Of a stretch of 64,000 nucleotides of DNA, positions 8,721 to 16,799 are shown in pieces; within the stretch, counting starts at the first letter, position 1, and each line of letters starts with the position of its first letter. Source of the DNA: Chloroflexota bacterium (lineage in GTDB: Bacteria > Chloroflexota > Dehalococcoidia > GIF9 > UBA5629). The DNA lies in NCBI GenBank assembly GCA_016875875.1, contig VGOP01000001.1, positions 204,501 to 268,500 on the forward strand, in the 5' to 3' direction. The notes below the pieces were generated by a model. That model was not told the DNA's origin and searched no databases. It worked only from the letters and a program-made list of their open reading frames with translations. Made by a program: the position numbers and the translations under genes.

Positions 8721-9638
8721 TCATTTAATCACCCGTGACAGGGCTTTCGCCAGCCCGGGGACAGTCTCATATTTTTTGAGCTCTCTTGGTTTAATCCACG
8801 TAACCTCGGTATGTTCCCAATCGGTCTTGATTTTTTCCGGAGCCCTTACGTGAAAGAGGAATGGATGCACTATCCATTTTCGGTTCAGGCTTTTGTCGAT
8901 GATTTCTAACGGCTTGCCCCTTTTTACCAGCTTCAGGTCTTTTTTATACAGCTCTGTTTCCTCGCTGATTTCGGTGAATGCCTGGTCATCGGCGTTTGTC
9001 TCGATGTAGCCGCTGACGCCTGCCCAGCTTCTGCGGTAGGTGCTAACCCGACCGCTCCGTCTCAAAATCAGGATTTTACCACCATGCTCAAGGAAGCAGG
9101 TGACTACGTGCTTTTCTTCTAGAGTGCTATCGGTTACTTCGCTGAGGCATTTTTGCAGATACTCTTTTAATAGGGTCAATGCCATTTCAGCAGCCTTTTG
9201 CTTATTTTGCTCGCGGCTGTCTGAAAAGTGATGCTCTTTAGCCAGGGCCGCGTCTTTGGCTGATAGACCAAGATAGAATAATCCTACGGGTTTCCCCGGC
9301 GTGGCACCGGTGGGCCCGGCAATGCCGGTATCGGAAATGCAGATATCTACTTTGAGAAGCTTCCTGCCACCTTCAGCCATCTCTATTGCTGTCTGGGGAC
9401 TGACGGCGCCATGTTTTTTGATGGTCTGTTTTTTAACCTCAGCAATGTCTGTTTTGGCTTCATTGCTATAGGAAACGATTGAGCCTTTATAGTAGTCGGA
9501 GCTGCCCGGAACGTTGGTTATTTTATCGCTTATCCTGCCGCCGGTGGCTGATTCCACTGTGCCAATGGTCAGTAGTTTACCGGTTTTGGCCTGATATTCT
9601 TTGAGAAGCTGGGCGATCTCGTCTTGTAATGCTGTCAT
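8721..9638 (-). CDS. CinA/PncC-type amidase fused to a Nudix domain
   Basis: The 305-residue chain has two domains. Residues 1-165 are a CinA C-terminal (PncC, nicotinamide-nucleotide amidase) domain with VESATGG, VSPQTAIEMAEG and DTGIAGPTGATPGKPVGLFYLGL. Residues 176-300 are a Nudix fold with a degenerate Nudix box at 210-230 (the E..EE core kept as FTEISEETEL, the usual REx core Arg and the late Gly missing, two residues shorter than consensus). PncC hydrolyses NMN to NaMN and ammonia. Many Nudix enzymes split ADP-ribose or NADH, so a joint role in pyridine-nucleotide salvage is plausible. The start has AAAGGAGG three bases upstream. The Nudix activity is uncertain because of the altered box. 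Confidence 0.85.
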   Translation of the reverse strand: MTALQDEIAQLLKEYQAKTGKLLTIGTVESATGGRISDKITNVPGSSDYYKGSIVSYSNEAKTDIAEVKKQTIKKHGAVSPQTAIEMAEGGRKLLKVDICISDTGIAGPTGATPGKPVGLFYLGLSAKDAALAKEHHFSDSREQNKQKAAEMALTLLKEYLQKCLSEVTDSTLEEKHVVTCFLEHGGKILILRRSGRVSTYRRSWAGVSGYIETNADDQAFTEISEETELYKKDLKLVKRGKPLEIIDKSLNRKWIVHPFLFHVRAPEKIKTDWEHTEVTWIKPRELKKYETVPGLAKALSRVIK

Positions 9639-9712
9639 GTGCCTCCTTTTTCCGCCGATTATAAGGCTGGGCCAATTTTAACAGAAACTTAGATGTGTAA
9701 GCTAGGGGAGAT

Positions 9713-9762
9713 AGTCCTGAGATTGCCATGCCTTCGGCTCGCGATGACCATGGGGGAAAGAC
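9713..9762 (+). repeat. Intergenic repeat-like tract overlapping an annotated start
   Basis: The stretch from GAGATTGCC through GCCTTCGGCTCGCGATGACC has the wording of the short dispersed repeats of the form ATTGCC...CTCGCAATGACA that fill gaps in many bacterial genomes. Only one copy is seen here, so the call rests on resemblance. It matters because the longest frame of the next gene starts inside it. Confidence 0.35.
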
Positions 9763-10588
9763 TGCCATGGCGCGGAGACTCTCCAGCTTTCCTGATATAA
9801 TTAGGGCTGTGGAGGATTTGTCAGATACAATAACTTTTCTCGGCACGGCTGGTGCCCGGTTTGTAGTAACCAAGCAGTTTCTGGCCTCAGGTGGTGCCTG
9901 GCTGAATTTTAGTGGCACTGAGATACTTCTTGACCCCGGTCCCGGCTGTCTTGTTCACAGCGTTAAAAGGAAACTCGGTGCTTCCAAGCTGAAGGCTATC
10001 ATCCTGTCTCATAAACATTTAGACCATTCCGGCGACATCAATATTATGATTGAAGCTATGACCGAGGGTGGTTGGAAGCAGCGGGGTGTAGTATTCGCCC
10101 CATCGGATGCTCTTAATAATGATGCTGTAATTCTGCCGTACTTGCAAAATTATCCACAAAAGATAGATATTTTGTCTGAAGGCAGTTCCTATTCTATAGA
10201 GGATATCTCTTTTGAAACTCAGGTGAAACACAGACATCCTGTTGAGACCTATGGTTTTGTTTTCAGAACGCCGCGGCATACGCTTGCCTGGATTACCGAC
10301 ACCAGGTATTTCGATGGACTGTCCAGCTACTATCGGAGTGAGCTATTGGTTATAAATGTGGTCATGCTGGAGACTAAGGGTGGGATTGACCATTTGTCTA
10401 TACCTGAAGCTAAGCAGATAATCTTGGAAGTGAAACCGAAAATTGCCGTACTCACCCATTTTGGCATGTCAATATGGCGGGCTAAACCCTGGGAATTGGC
10501 ACAGAAGCTGAGCCAGGACACAGGTATTAAGGTTATTGCGGCTCGTGATGGCATGAGGTTTGATTTGGCGAAGTTGGAAGAGCTATAG
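9728..10588 (+). CDS. Metallo-beta-lactamase-fold hydrolase (RNase Z-like)
   Basis: The MBL motif HKHLDHSGD, a second-metal aspartate in AWITDTRYFD, KHRHPVETYGF and the C-terminal LTHFGMSIW give a complete di-metal site. The opening TFLGTAGARF..... and the GA.LNFSGTEILLDPGPG block resemble the RNase Z/phosphodiesterase branch of the superfamily. The substrate is unknown. The longest frame begins at ATG 9728, but its first ~30 residues lie in a repeat-like tract. The family core only begins near residue 33, so a GTG at 9809 or TTG at 9818 is a more likely start. The gene is divergent from the CinA-Nudix gene. Confidence 0.85.
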   Translation: MPSARDDHGGKTAMARRLSSFPDIIRAVEDLSDTITFLGTAGARFVVTKQFLASGGAWLNFSGTEILLDPGPGCLVHSVKRKLGASKLKAIILSHKHLDHSGDINIMIEAMTEGGWKQRGVVFAPSDALNNDAVILPYLQNYPQKIDILSEGSSYSIEDISFETQVKHRHPVETYGFVFRTPRHTLAWITDTRYFDGLSSYYRSELLVINVVMLETKGGIDHLSIPEAKQIILEVKPKIAVLTHFGMSIWRAKPWELAQKLSQDTGIKVIAARDGMRFDLAKLEEL

Positions 10589-10619
10589 AAGCGTGGTGGT
10601 TCGTTTTACCTGCAGTCGT

Positions 10620-10748
10620 TTAATCGCCTTTCTTCAGTCTGGGCAGGGAAATCAGCAGTCTGAACATTACATAAAGTACGAAGATGAGCAAGAGTATGCC
10701 TATTAGTAGGGCTAGAAAAAAGAACTCAAGCATGAAGATGGGCAGCAT
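10620..10748 (-). CDS. Possible single-helix small membrane protein
   Basis: Reading from ATG 10748 gives 42 residues, mostly one long hydrophobic helix (FFFLALLIGILLLIFVLYVM) followed by a basic tail ending LPRLKKGD, which is the make-up of small bitopic membrane proteins. No clear ribosome-binding site precedes this or the longer start at 10853. The 345-base stretch between the MBL gene and the DUF72 gene holds nothing else I can support. Confidence 0.3.
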   Translation of the reverse strand: MLPIFMLEFFFLALLIGILLLIFVLYVMFRLLISLPRLKKGD

Positions 10749-10936
10749 CAGGGTGGAGGAAATCCCTGAGAACTTTCTAGTTTTGATAAAGCTGCGGCGA
10801 TTGTTTATCCAGACGAAGCCCTGGTTAAGGAGCTTCGGTGGAGTTGCTGGCACGGGAAGCCTTGGTTGGCTGTTAGGCTATTTCATTGGTAGTTAATTAT
10901 AGCTTGAGGTAATGGCGAAGTCCATTTTGGGTAGTG

Positions 10937-11665
10937 ATGCCTGAATATTATATCGGGACAAGCGGCTGGCATTATGAACACTGGCGGGGGTTTTTTTATC
11001 CTGATGAGCTAGCTAAGCCGAAGTGGCTGGACTTTTATGCTCGGTATTTTAATACTGTAGAACTCAATAACAGCTTCTATCGTTTGCCTTCGGAAAAAGC
11101 CTTTACCAATTGGCGGGAATCTTCATCCAGAGGTTTTGTTTTCGCCGCTAAAGTCAGTCGCTTCATCACACATATAAAAAGGCTAAAGAATGTGGAAGAG
11201 CCGATGCAGAATTTTTTGACACAAGCTGATTTCCTGCGAGATAAGCTTGGGCCGTTTCTATATCAGTTGCCTCCGGGTATGAAGCGTAATGATGAAACCT
11301 TGGAGACATTTCTGGCTATCTTACCTCGCCAGTATCGCCATGTCTTCGAGTTTCGCCACGAGTCATGGATTGATGATGGTGTTTTCAATATCCTAAAGGA
11401 ATGCAATGCTGGCTTGTGTGTCTTCGATATGCCCGATTTCACCTGCCCAGTGGCAGCTACGGCTGATTTCGCCTATGTCCGTTTTCATGGTAGCACCGGC
11501 TTATATTGTAGCTGCTATAGCGATGAGGAACTTTCAGGTTGGGCAAAGAAAATCGCTGAGATGGGGAAAAATCTGAAGGCAGTTTATATTTATTTCAATA
11601 ACGATGCAGGAGCTTATGCGGTGAGAAACGCCAAAACCTTAGCACGGTTATTAACTGAAATTTAA
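10937..11665 (+). CDS. DUF72 family protein (YecE-like)
   Basis: A 242-residue protein with the signature opening of DUF72: YYIGTSGWHYEHWRGFFYP, then YFNTVELNNSFYRLPS, FAAKVSRFITHIKRL, LYQLPPGMKRN, FEFRHESW and YVRFHG, ending YIYFNNDAGAYAVRNA. The family folds as a TIM barrel and is widespread, and its role is unclear (suggested links to nucleic-acid or sugar processing are unproven). The length fits the family. ATG 10937 is preferred over the GTG one codon upstream. A double-hairpin repeat lies just after the stop. Confidence 0.92.
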   Translation: MPEYYIGTSGWHYEHWRGFFYPDELAKPKWLDFYARYFNTVELNNSFYRLPSEKAFTNWRESSSRGFVFAAKVSRFITHIKRLKNVEEPMQNFLTQADFLRDKLGPFLYQLPPGMKRNDETLETFLAILPRQYRHVFEFRHESWIDDGVFNILKECNAGLCVFDMPDFTCPVAATADFAYVRFHGSTGLYCSCYSDEELSGWAKKIAEMGKNLKAVYIYFNNDAGAYAVRNAKTLARLLTEI

Positions 11666-11676
11666 CAGAGCATATA

Positions 11677-11733
11677 GTGGCGAGGCTTTAGCCTCGCCAC
11701 TAACTCGATTCCGGGCGACCCTAAAAGGTCGCC
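11677..11733. repeat. Double-hairpin REP-like element
   Basis: Two inverted repeats lie side by side. The first is GTGGCGAGGC at 11677-11686 with GCCTCGCCAC at 11691-11700 (10 bp, TTTA loop). The second is GGCGACC at 11714-11720 with GGTCGCC at 11727-11733 (7 bp, 6-base loop). It lies between converging genes and could stop transcription from both sides, though T-runs are lacking. The phrase resembles dispersed palindromic repeats, but no second copy is in the window. Confidence 0.6.
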
Positions 11734-11805
11734 GTTACATGTGTGGGATAAGTGGGTCGGCCCTGATTTCGTGACTATATTGGTGGGGTTATCGTTGGCT
11801 GCGGG

Positions 11806-11991
11806 CTATTTCTTGAAGGCTTTGCTTCTGATGGCGAAGAGTAGGAGCCCGACGCCAAGTACGCACCAGGTTATAGGGCAAGGTAATGGAAAGCCAGGGA
11901 TTGGGTTGGGTATTTTGGCGACTATCAGTATCACGTCTACAAGCAACAGTGCGCTACCGATTATCAAAAGCCACCTTGATGCCTTTAACAT
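11806..11991 (-). CDS. Small two-helix membrane protein
   Basis: The 61-residue product has two hydrophobic segments (about residues 5-25 and 38-56) separated by a proline-rich turn (KIPNPIPGFPLPCP) and ends in a basic tail, RSKAFKK. A strong AAGAGGAGGTG site lies directly before the ATG at 11991, and a TATAAT on the same strand lies at 12023-12018, so the gene is very probably real despite its size. The function is unknown. It stands alone between the DUF72 gene and uvrC. Confidence 0.7.
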   Translation of the reverse strand: MLKASRWLLIIGSALLLVDVILIVAKIPNPIPGFPLPCPITWCVLGVGLLLFAIRSKAFKK

Positions 11992-12055
11992 GGTTCACCT
12001 CCTCTTGCCGTAATCATATTATAACTGACAGCACTTGTCTAGCCAGTGAACGTAA

Positions 12056-13861
12056 TCACAGGTATTCCTTTATCTTTTCAGCAAGCTTGTTGGTTATTCC
12101 TGCCACCTTGGCAAGCTCATCCATCGATGCCTCTTTGATACCCCGCACTGAGCCGAATTTCCTAAGCAATATTTTTTTGCGCTTAGGGCCGATGCCCGGA
12201 ATGCTATCCAGAGCTGAAGCTATTCCTTCTTTTTGCCGCAGTCTTTGATGGTAGCCTAAAGCGAAGCGATGGGCTTCATCTCTAATCCTTTGCAGCAGGT
12301 ACAGCGCTGCGGAAGTATGCGGGATATCAAGTGGTTCGGGTTTACCGGGTATGAATACCTCCTCTTTTTCTTTAGCCAGGCTAGCAGCTGGAACAGAGTC
12401 CAACCCCAGTTTCTGCATCACTTCCAGGGCGGCATTGAGATGGCCTTTGCCGCCGTCGATGAGAACGAGGTCAGGTATTATTACCCACTTTTCTTCAGCA
12501 GTCAAACGGTGTTTAAATCGTCGTCTTAACACCTCCTGTATCATAGCGTAGTCGTCTATGCCTGCTACTGTCTTGATTCTGAAACGTCGGTAATGTGCCG
12601 GCTTGGGTAAGCCTTTATCGAACACAGCCATACTGCCGACCGCGAGATTGCCTCGGATATTGGAAATATCATAGCTCTCTATCCTCAGCGGAATTACGGG
12701 TAGGCCAAGTCTCTCCTTCAGCTCTTCCAGGACGAGGGCGGATTCGATGAGTGTTGATTGTTTGGCCTGGTATAAGGCTAATCCCTGACGCGCGTTTTCC
12801 ACGACTATATCCATTAGCTGCCTCTTGGTTCCTTGACGTGGCACGTGCAATTTAACCGGTGCGCCTCTTTGATTTGCTAGCCATCTGGTGATAACCTCAG
12901 GCTCCTCAATGGGATACTGGAGCAGGATCAGTGGTGGTATTGAGGAAGCTGAAGCATAGTATTGTTTGATGAAGCTGGTCATTATCTGGCTCGGTTCTTC
13001 ATCGCGGATGCCGTCTAGCAGAATATAGTCACGGCCGATGAGTTTGTTGCTGCGGATGAAGAAGATTTCTACGTAAGCTAAGTCCTTGGTCTGTGCCAGG
13101 GCAATGGCATCTTGGTCACCTCTTACAGCAATAGCAATCCTCTGTCCTTCAATAACCCTTTTTATGGCTTGGATTTGGTCACGGAGTAGGACTGCTTTTT
13201 CGAACTGGAGTTGCTGCGAGGCCTTTTCCATTTTGTGTCTGAGGTCTCGAAGAACTAGCTCTTGCTTGCCTTCGAGAAACATGATGACTTGCTTTATTAC
13301 TTCGTTGTAATCTTCCTTGCTTACAACACCGATGCAGGGCCCCAAGCAGCGATTGATGTGATACTCAAGGCAAGGCTTGGCATCTTTGCTCGTGATTGTC
13401 TTGTTGCAAGAGCGGAAGGGGAAGATTTTCTTAATTAATCTTAATGTCTGGCGTAAAGAGCTGGCGTTAGCGAATGGACCGAAATACCTGTCCCCGTTTT
13501 TGTGGAAACGACGAGTAATGTGGACACCCGGCCAATCATTTTTGAGGTCTATCTTAATGTAGGGAAAGGTTTTATCGTCTTTTAAGCGCACATTGTAGCT
13601 GGGGCGGTACTTCTTAATTAGGTTGCACTCCAGGATGAGGGCTTCCTGCTCCGAGTCGGTAACTATGGTCTCGAAGTCGCCTATCCCAGCTACTAGCCGC
13701 TCCGGCTTGGATGATAGATTAGTGCTGGGGCTGAAGTAAGCTCTCATCCTGTTGCGAAGGCTGGCTGCTTTGCCGACGTAAATGACTTTACCCTGGTTGT
13801 CTTTAAAAAGATAGACTCCAGGCTTTGCCGGCAGTGTTTTTAACTGATCCTTGATAGACAT
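12056..13861 (-). CDS. uvrC: Excinuclease ABC subunit C
   Basis: A 601-residue UvrC with all parts in order: an N-terminal GIY-YIG nuclease (PGVYLFKD...VIYVGKAASLRNRM) for the 3' incision, the cysteine pair region CLEYHINRCLGPC, a UVR helical motif near residue 200 that contacts UvrB, the RNase H-like domain (ESYDISN and LVLIDGGKGHL) for the 5' incision, and a C-terminal helix-hairpin-helix pair (SIPGIGPKRKKILLRKFGS). It cuts both sides of bulky DNA lesions in nucleotide excision repair. The longer frame from 13933 adds 24 unrelated residues. MSIKDQ at 13861 is the family start. The neighbouring recombinase is transcribed divergently. Confidence 0.97.
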   Translation of the reverse strand: MSIKDQLKTLPAKPGVYLFKDNQGKVIYVGKAASLRNRMRAYFSPSTNLSSKPERLVAGIGDFETIVTDSEQEALILECNLIKKYRPSYNVRLKDDKTFPYIKIDLKNDWPGVHITRRFHKNGDRYFGPFANASSLRQTLRLIKKIFPFRSCNKTITSKDAKPCLEYHINRCLGPCIGVVSKEDYNEVIKQVIMFLEGKQELVLRDLRHKMEKASQQLQFEKAVLLRDQIQAIKRVIEGQRIAIAVRGDQDAIALAQTKDLAYVEIFFIRSNKLIGRDYILLDGIRDEEPSQIMTSFIKQYYASASSIPPLILLQYPIEEPEVITRWLANQRGAPVKLHVPRQGTKRQLMDIVVENARQGLALYQAKQSTLIESALVLEELKERLGLPVIPLRIESYDISNIRGNLAVGSMAVFDKGLPKPAHYRRFRIKTVAGIDDYAMIQEVLRRRFKHRLTAEEKWVIIPDLVLIDGGKGHLNAALEVMQKLGLDSVPAASLAKEKEEVFIPGKPEPLDIPHTSAALYLLQRIRDEAHRFALGYHQRLRQKEGIASALDSIPGIGPKRKKILLRKFGSVRGIKEASMDELAKVAGITNKLAEKIKEYL

Positions 13862-13903
13862 GGGAATTCTGCCACAATGTATTGTAGCATCGGATGGAAA
13901 AAG

Positions 13904-13932
13904 TTGACAAAAAGTTTTAAAAATTTTACACA
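13904..13932 (+). promoter_or_regulatory. Possible promoter of the XerC/D-like gene
   Basis: A perfect TTGACA at 13904-13909 is followed after 17 bases by TACACA at 13927-13932, a poor -10. It lies 53 bases before the recombinase ATG in the uvrC-recombinase divergent gap. Confidence 0.4.
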
Positions 13933-13984
13933 TATACGTAGCGTTGCTCGGTTTGTTGTGCTAGAATAAGCAGGGCGTTGTGAA

Positions 13985-14848
13985 ATGGAAGAAGACATAA
14001 AGTCCTTCCTCGATTACTTAGCCAGCGAGAAAAAATATTCCAAAAACACTTTGGCAGCTTATAATAACGATTTGAATCAGCTAGCCAACTATGTGAAATC
14101 GGAGGGCTCATCGGCTGGATTTGACCTTTCGGAGCCTAGATTTAACGCTGAACTTTTGCCAGGTTATCTGCAAAGTCTGAGGGGAAGAAGGTACACGCCA
14201 TCTACAGTAGCCCGCAAGATAGCTGCAGCTAAATCCTTCTTCAAGTTTATGGTGGATAGAGGCAGGCTGAGAAGCGATTTGGCACCGAATCTGGCTTCAC
14301 CTAAGGTGGGCAAACCACTACCTAAGCCCTTACCTGTTTCCGAAGTCCGTCGGCTGTTATCGGAACCAGCAAAGCTTTCCACCGTCGACGCAAAGAGAGA
14401 TAAAGCAATGCTGGAGGTGCTTTACGCTACTGGCTTAAGAGCCAGTGAACTGATGGCGCTAAACACACGAGATATTGACCTGAAGAAGAATACTGTGCGG
14501 TGCTCGGGTTCTAGGGCTCGAGTTATTCCTATTGACCCACCTGTAGCACGGCTTATTAAAGAATATGTTGATGCCGTTCGTCCTGATTTATTGAATGATG
14601 AAAAGGAAGTCGCTTTGTTTCTTAATCGCCGTGGCGAACGGCTTACCCGGCAAGGATTCTGGCAGATTGTTCAGGGGTATGCCGATAGGGTTGGGCTTAG
14701 TGGTAAGGTCACGCCTCGCAGTCTGCGGCATAGCTTTGCTGCCCATAAGCTTAAGAGTGGTGCCGACTTGCAATCTGTACAGGAGCTTATGGGACATGCT
14801 CATATTTCTACTACCAGGGTTTATACTCAGGTGGAGGTTCGTCCTTAA
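13985..14848 (+). CDS. XerC/XerD-like tyrosine recombinase with altered catalytic residues
   Basis: A 287-residue protein of XerC/D size with an N-terminal SAM-like core-binding domain (FLDYLASEKKYSKNTLAAY) and a C-terminal catalytic domain. Arg152 (GLRASEL), Arg248, His271 (MGHAHIS) and the nucleophile Tyr280 (RVYTQV) are present. The first position of the HxxR box is Arg245 (TPRSLRHS) where the family has His, and the beta-hairpin at 172-182 has no lysine where the family has GKGxKxR. Two of the six catalytic positions therefore differ. It could be the chromosome-dimer resolvase with a tolerant site or a degenerate paralogue. The downstream small gene is close and codirectional. Confidence 0.85.
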   Translation: MEEDIKSFLDYLASEKKYSKNTLAAYNNDLNQLANYVKSEGSSAGFDLSEPRFNAELLPGYLQSLRGRRYTPSTVARKIAAAKSFFKFMVDRGRLRSDLAPNLASPKVGKPLPKPLPVSEVRRLLSEPAKLSTVDAKRDKAMLEVLYATGLRASELMALNTRDIDLKKNTVRCSGSRARVIPIDPPVARLIKEYVDAVRPDLLNDEKEVALFLNRRGERLTRQGFWQIVQGYADRVGLSGKVTPRSLRHSFAAHKLKSGADLQSVQELMGHAHISTTRVYTQVEVRP

Positions 14849-14889
14849 TCTGCGGCGAAGCATAACGCTAGATTTTTTGGAGTAAGATT

Positions 14890-15141
14890 ATGGGTAAAAA
14901 ATCGCGACGGAAAGCTAAATATCGAGCAGGTGGCAAGTTCGCACACAGAGTCCCGGTTGAACGTGTTTATCCGCCTAAACCAACGCTAGAATCTAAAGCA
15001 GTAGTGCCTTCGGTTGAACCATCTGTCCCTTCAGTTCAAGCAAAACGCTATCAATACATATTACCTGAGTTGCGGCACATCGGTATAATTTCCGGTGCTC
15101 TATTTCTTATCCTTATTATATTAACCTTTATTCTCCGTTGA
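14890..15141 (+). CDS. Small basic tail-anchored membrane protein
   Basis: 83 residues: a strongly basic N-terminus (MGKKSRRKAKYRAGGKFAHR), a proline/serine/valine-rich linker, and one C-terminal hydrophobic helix (about 62-82) ending at Arg. This suggests a tail-anchored protein with its basic part in the cytosol, possibly touching nucleic acid or ribosomes, but no function is known. GGAG lies eight bases before the ATG. Its stop overlaps the TTG start of the methyltransferase gene by four bases, so the two are coupled. Confidence 0.7.
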   Translation: MGKKSRRKAKYRAGGKFAHRVPVERVYPPKPTLESKAVVPSVEPSVPSVQAKRYQYILPELRHIGIISGALFLILIILTFILR

Positions 15142-15797
15142 AGTCTAAAGGTAGTAATTGTGTGGGTTTAGAGGCAGCTAGAGCCAGACTGTTCGATTGC
15201 CTCAAGCAAGAGATCCGCGATAGACGTGTGCTTTCAGCTATGGCACGCGTGCCCCGCGAACTCTTTGTATCACCTGACTATTATCATGCAGCTTATGAAG
15301 ACATGCCTTTGGGTATTGGCTTTGGACAGACTATTTCTCAGCCTTTTATTGTGGCTTTGATGACCCATGCTTTGGGACTCAAAGGCGATGAAAAGGTGTT
15401 GGAGTTAGGAACTGGAAGCGGCTATCAGACAGCAATATTAGCTGAACTGGCGAAATGGGTAGTCAGCATAGAACGTATTCCTCAATTAGCTGAATCGGCC
15501 AGGCGTGTTCTGAACCAGCTCGGTTATACTAACTTTGAGATTCACACGGCTGGTACGGCTTTGGGCTGGCCAGCAGTAGCACCCTATGATGCCATAATAG
15601 TTACTGCTGGTGCTCCCCATGTCCCTGACGCATTGCTTGGACAACTAGCTTTAGGGGGGCGACTGGTCATTCCCGTAGGTTCGAGGTGGGAGCAGGACTT
15701 GCTCAAAGTTACCAGAAGAAAAAGGAAAAATCTAGTTAAAAGTCTGGGTGGCTGTCGCTTTGTACCTCTTGTAGGTAAAGGCGCTTGGGAAGAATGA
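15138..15797 (+). CDS. pcm: Protein-L-isoaspartate O-methyltransferase
   Basis: A 219-residue class I SAM methyltransferase with the Pcm pattern: VPRELFVSPDYYHAAYEDMPLGIGFGQTISQP, SAM-binding motif I VLELGTGSGYQTAILAEL, the acidic end of strand 2 in SIERIPQL, and YDAIIVTAGAPHVPDALLGQLALGGRLVIPVG. It methylates isoaspartyl residues in aged proteins so that they can revert to aspartate. The TTG start overlaps the preceding small gene (TTGA). An in-frame GTG a few codons in is an alternative. Confidence 0.95.
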   Translation: MKSKGSNCVGLEAARARLFDCLKQEIRDRRVLSAMARVPRELFVSPDYYHAAYEDMPLGIGFGQTISQPFIVALMTHALGLKGDEKVLELGTGSGYQTAILAELAKWVVSIERIPQLAESARRVLNQLGYTNFEIHTAGTALGWPAVAPYDAIIVTAGAPHVPDALLGQLALGGRLVIPVGSRWEQDLLKVTRRKRKNLVKSLGGCRFVPLVGKGAWEE

Positions 15798-15813
15798 GGG
15801 CTCGCAGGCGTGC

Positions 15814-16089
15814 CTATATGATCTCGTAATTAAGAACCTTTCCCTGCTGGGCGTTGATTTCTATTCTAAACCGGTATTTATTTGCTGATTTAGGACCAGT
15901 AAAGCGGCTGAGTGAGCTTCGAGACCGTATGGTGAGGTCACCGCACAAATGATATATGTGGCTGTCATCTGTGGCTATGAGCTGGCAGCCACTGAAACTG
16001 ATTTTAGATTCATAGCATTTGGAAAGCAGAAACTTTTCAGCGATTTGCTGTGCTTCAACTTCAGTCAATAATATTTTATCCTCAGTCAT
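15814..16089 (-). CDS. Hypothetical protein, 91 residues
   Basis: The product starts MTEDKILLTEVEAQQIAEKFLLSKC and continues as alternating strands (YHLCGDLTIRSR, KYRFRIEINAQQGKVLNYEII). The helix-then-strands layout, ending in a strand that reads like N.. GKV..Y, is reminiscent of PepSY-type or single-domain alpha/beta proteins, but I do not recognise it. It is the last gene of the minus-strand group that carries Fe-S and molybdopterin genes, 34 bases downstream of the Fe-S protein, so it may be cotranscribed with them. No signal peptide is seen. Confidence 0.55.
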   Translation of the reverse strand: MTEDKILLTEVEAQQIAEKFLLSKCYESKISFSGCQLIATDDSHIYHLCGDLTIRSRSSLSRFTGPKSANKYRFRIEINAQQGKVLNYEII

Positions 16090-16123
16090 TTTGGTACCAC
16101 TTCACCATTTTCAATGCCAAGAT

Positions 16124-16792
16124 TCATATCCCTGCCCTTGGTATAAAGATAGGACCTACGCCTGATTTAGCTACCAGGGAGCCTACCGGGCAGACGTTAA
16201 CACAGGCCAGGCATGAGGTACAGCCTGCCTCGGCTAAGGTCATGCCTGAGAAGGTACAGACGACAGTTTCGATACCTCTGTAGGCGAAATCGAGTATGCC
16301 TGAGCCTTGCTCGTGACATACCCAAACACATTTGCCACATAGGATGCATTTATTGGGGTCATAAGTAAACAGGGTATGGCTTGAATCTATAGGTAAATTT
16401 TGAGGTATGCGCCTAAACCGCTTAGTCTTCAGTTTCAGGCTAAGTCGAGAGGCCGTATTCTGCAGCTCGCACTTTCGGTTCTTGGCACAATTGGCGCAGT
16501 CAAGGTGATGATGACTGAGAAGAAGCTCAAAGGCGGTGTTCCTCAGCCTTTTGACTTTGGGGGTGTTCAGGTGCACTACCATGCCATCGCTGGCTGGCTC
16601 AGTGCAGGCAGTAATCGGGGCACTTCTGCCTTCGATTTCCACAAAGCAAAGACGGCAGGACGCAAAAGGCGTAATGGCTTCCCTTATGGCGCATAGATTA
16701 GGTATATAAAGTCCGTTATCCAGGGCCACCCAGAGGATTTTAGTTCCTTCTTTAGCCTTGATCTCAATACCGTCAATGGTTAAAGTAAACAG
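16124..16792 (-). CDS. NuoG N-terminal/HoxU-like Fe-S protein, probable CTG start
   Basis: The protein carries the electron-relay half of NuoG without the catalytic part. It has a [2Fe-2S] ferredoxin domain with four cysteines (NLC, CRLC, ITAC), a His-Cys [4Fe-4S] motif (HHHLDCANCAKNRKC), and two [4Fe-4S] clusters (CILCGKCVWVCH and CTSCLACVNVCP). It matches the first ~220 residues of the NuoG-like protein at 21012-23003. A GTG at 16729 would remove the first strand of the ferredoxin. The frame is open upstream, and CTG at 16792 lies ten bases after AGGAG and gives FTLTIDG, aligned with ITLTING of the paralogue. It is a likely electron-transfer subunit for a hydrogenase or formate dehydrogenase. 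Confidence 0.8.
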   Translation of the reverse strand: MFTLTIDGIEIKAKEGTKILWVALDNGLYIPNLCAIREAITPFASCRLCFVEIEGRSAPITACTEPASDGMVVHLNTPKVKRLRNTAFELLLSHHHLDCANCAKNRKCELQNTASRLSLKLKTKRFRRIPQNLPIDSSHTLFTYDPNKCILCGKCVWVCHEQGSGILDFAYRGIETVVCTFSGMTLAEAGCTSCLACVNVCPVGSLVAKSGVGPIFIPRAGI

Positions 16793-16799
16793 CTTTTTG

